NCBI GenBank assembly: GCA_945915235.1
Contig: CAMEEX010000007.1
Span: 1-39,743 of the forward strand
From: an uncultured Clostridia bacterium
GTDB lineage: Bacteria > Bacillota > Clostridia > Lachnospirales > Lachnospiraceae
Direction: 5' to 3'
DNA: 39,743 nt
The notes below the pieces were generated by a model. The model was not told where the DNA came from, did no database searches, and saw nothing but the letters and a program-made list of their open reading frames with translations. The stretch's first letter is position 1. Every line of letters begins with the position of its first letter. Made by a program: the position numbers and the translations under genes. Below, in pieces: positions 37,980 to 39,743 of this stretch.

Positions 37980-39218
37980 CTATCTGTTATCGATATCTAC
38001 CACGATATGTCTTGGCTGACCGGTAATCATAATAGGGGTGAGCTCTGCCTGAATGAGCGGGCGTATATAGTTGACGAGCTTCTCACTCACACCGCTTCCG
38101 TCAGGTTTTATCCACTCAACAGGAACCTTCTTTTCGATGTTGGCAATCTTGTGAACATCGAAGAGGTCAGTAGTGCAGATGTATGGATCCTCAGAGACTC
38201 TCTTTAATATTACCATCTTGCCGGTTTCGCCGTCGAAGGCTGCCTTGACGGCGTAGCCGCCTACCTGGTAAGCCTCTGTGATGTCGACACGGGAGGTGAG
38301 GTGTCCGGCGCAGCGCTGGAGTGTGGAGAGCTCGATTGCTCTTGACTTGCAGCCGATTTTCTCGCTTACAAGTGCGGCAAGATATTTTGCCGTGCCGGAG
38401 AGCTGCTTGTGACCGAAGGAGTCTACATATTCAGTGTGCTGGCCATGTTCAAAAACATACTTCCCATCGCCAGTTTTTATACCTTCGGATACTGCAACTA
38501 CAACAGATTTCTTAGTTTTTTGAATCTCTCTTATCTTGTCAAGAAATACATCTACATCAAATGGAAGCTCAGGAAGGTATAGCAGATCAACACCCTCGCA
38601 GTCCTCGCAGTGTGCAAGCGCAGCGGCTCCCGTAAGCCAGCCGGCGTTACGTCCCATGATTTCTATGATAGTGACATTTTTTACATCGTATACGAGACCG
38701 TCGCGGATAAGCTCCTTGGTGGCTGAGGCAATGTACTTGGCAGCGCTTCCGAAGCCCGGAGTGTGGTCTGTTACAGCGAGGTCGTTGTCGATGGTCTTAG
38801 GAACACCGATAAAACGAATTGGGCTGTTCATAAGGATAGCGTAATCGGACAGTTTCTTGATTGTGTCCATTGAGTCGTTTCCACCTATGTAGAAGAAGGC
38901 TGTGATGTCGTACTCGTTAAGTATCTCAAAAATTCTGTCATACAGCGCTCTGTCATCGCAGATATCCGGGAGCTTGTACCTGCACGAACCAAGAAATGAG
39001 GAAGGTGTTCTCTTGAGTAACTCCAAATCCATATCCGAGCGTATCTTTTCGCTCATATCTATAATATTTTTCTCCAAAAATCCCTGTATTCCGTATCTCA
39101 TGCCGTATATTTTCTCTGCGCCAAGATCCTTGGCTGTCTTGAATACACCTGCAAGACTTGAGTTGATTACAGCGGTTGGACCGCCGGACTGACCTACAAT
39201 TACATTACCTGTCATCAT
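37980..39218 (-). CDS. pfp: Phosphofructokinase, PPi-dependent type (diphosphate--fructose-6-phosphate 1-phosphotransferase)
   Basis: GGPTAVINSSLAGV, FYIGGNDSMDTI (Asp at donor-selecting position), VPKTIDNDLAVTDHTPGFGSAAKYIA, IIEIMGRNAGWLTGAAALA. Confidence 0.92.
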   Translation of the reverse strand: MMTGNVIVGQSGGPTAVINSSLAGVFKTAKDLGAEKIYGMRYGIQGFLEKNIIDMSEKIRSDMDLELLKRTPSSFLGSCRYKLPDICDDRALYDRIFEILNEYDITAFFYIGGNDSMDTIKKLSDYAILMNSPIRFIGVPKTIDNDLAVTDHTPGFGSAAKYIASATKELIRDGLVYDVKNVTIIEIMGRNAGWLTGAAALAHCEDCEGVDLLYLPELPFDVDVFLDKIREIQKTKKSVVVAVSEGIKTGDGKYVFEHGQHTEYVDSFGHKQLSGTAKYLAALVSEKIGCKSRAIELSTLQRCAGHLTSRVDITEAYQVGGYAVKAAFDGETGKMVILKRVSEDPYICTTDLFDVHKIANIEKKVPVEWIKPDGSGVSEKLVNYIRPLIQAELTPIMITGQPRHIVVDIDNR

Positions 39219-39329
39219 AGCCTCCTAAAATTTTTTAATCTCATTGGTAATACCTCTATTATAATGGTCTGTACCAATCAGCGCATAAATTTATTGTAGC
39301 ACATAGGGTACGGGCATACAAGAATTGAT

Positions 39330-39616
39330 AAAAAATAGACAGTCGGGCTGAAAATGAAAATAACACATGGCTTCCTGAAATATACAATATGACGCCTAAT
39401 ATGGTTGACAAGGCATGCTACCGCACAAGGTATTATGATTTTAAATATGCAGATGTAAAGGTATTTCATTTTATCTGGAGTTTTAAGCCGTTTATGAATA
39501 ATCAGTTGTCGGTAAAAAACGTAATCAGCCTGATTGCAAGAGGGCATTTCCATGAGATTTTGGTGCTGAGAAAGTACTATAAGATTATGGAAGAGCTGGG
39601 ACTGAAATTATCATAA
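39330..39616 (+). pseudogene. Short fragment resembling the C-terminal end of a larger (possibly glycosyltransferase) protein
   Basis: Frame KIDSRAENENNTWLPEIYNMTPNMVDKACYRTRYYDFKYADVKVFHFIWSFKPFMNN... begins just after an in-frame TAA, no upstream start/RBS; bounds approximate. Confidence 0.3.
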
Positions 39617-39743
39617 ATACTATTGTCAAAAATGATATATTATGCTATTATATTTTAAAAGCATAGTGTGAAAAACTGTTAAACAGCATTTTTCATTCCT
39701 ATTGAGATTAGTTCTTATATTTCTGCATAATCTAATTATTCAC

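Overview
The window looks like a Firmicutes, probably Lachnospiraceae, chromosome segment (taxon is inference from gene content). Housekeeping backbone: tadA (5'-truncated) - large SRP RNA (ffs) - pfk - dnaX - ebfC/ybaB - recR. The tadA/ffs/dnaX neighbourhood is split by accessory genes: a PHP-domain protein, a DUF4143-type AAA ATPase, a GH42 beta-galactosidase, and an AbiL/RloAB-like ATPase + RloB pair. Downstream of recR is a four-gene operon. Its first three genes resemble JetA/JetB/JetC (Wadjet/MksFEB-like SMC condensin). The fourth is not a JetD nuclease but a TPR protein with a long acidic/Q-rich linker and a degenerate CbbX-like AAA domain. I consider this the best candidate for an under-described system. 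The rest is sugar metabolism (FGGY kinase, araD-like epimerase/aldolase, transaldolase, transketolase, a second PFK with PPi-type residues), a GT39-like membrane protein, a solute-binding lipoprotein without a canonical start, a MATE transporter and an MCP. Other points of note: a 17-bp perfect inverted repeat with a 15-codon leader ORF overlapping the defence ATPase start, a prepilin gene frameshifted at its GFSLIELL motif, palindromes at promoters, and a ~61-bp tandem repeat after tkt. All functional calls are from reading the sequence only; no searches were run.
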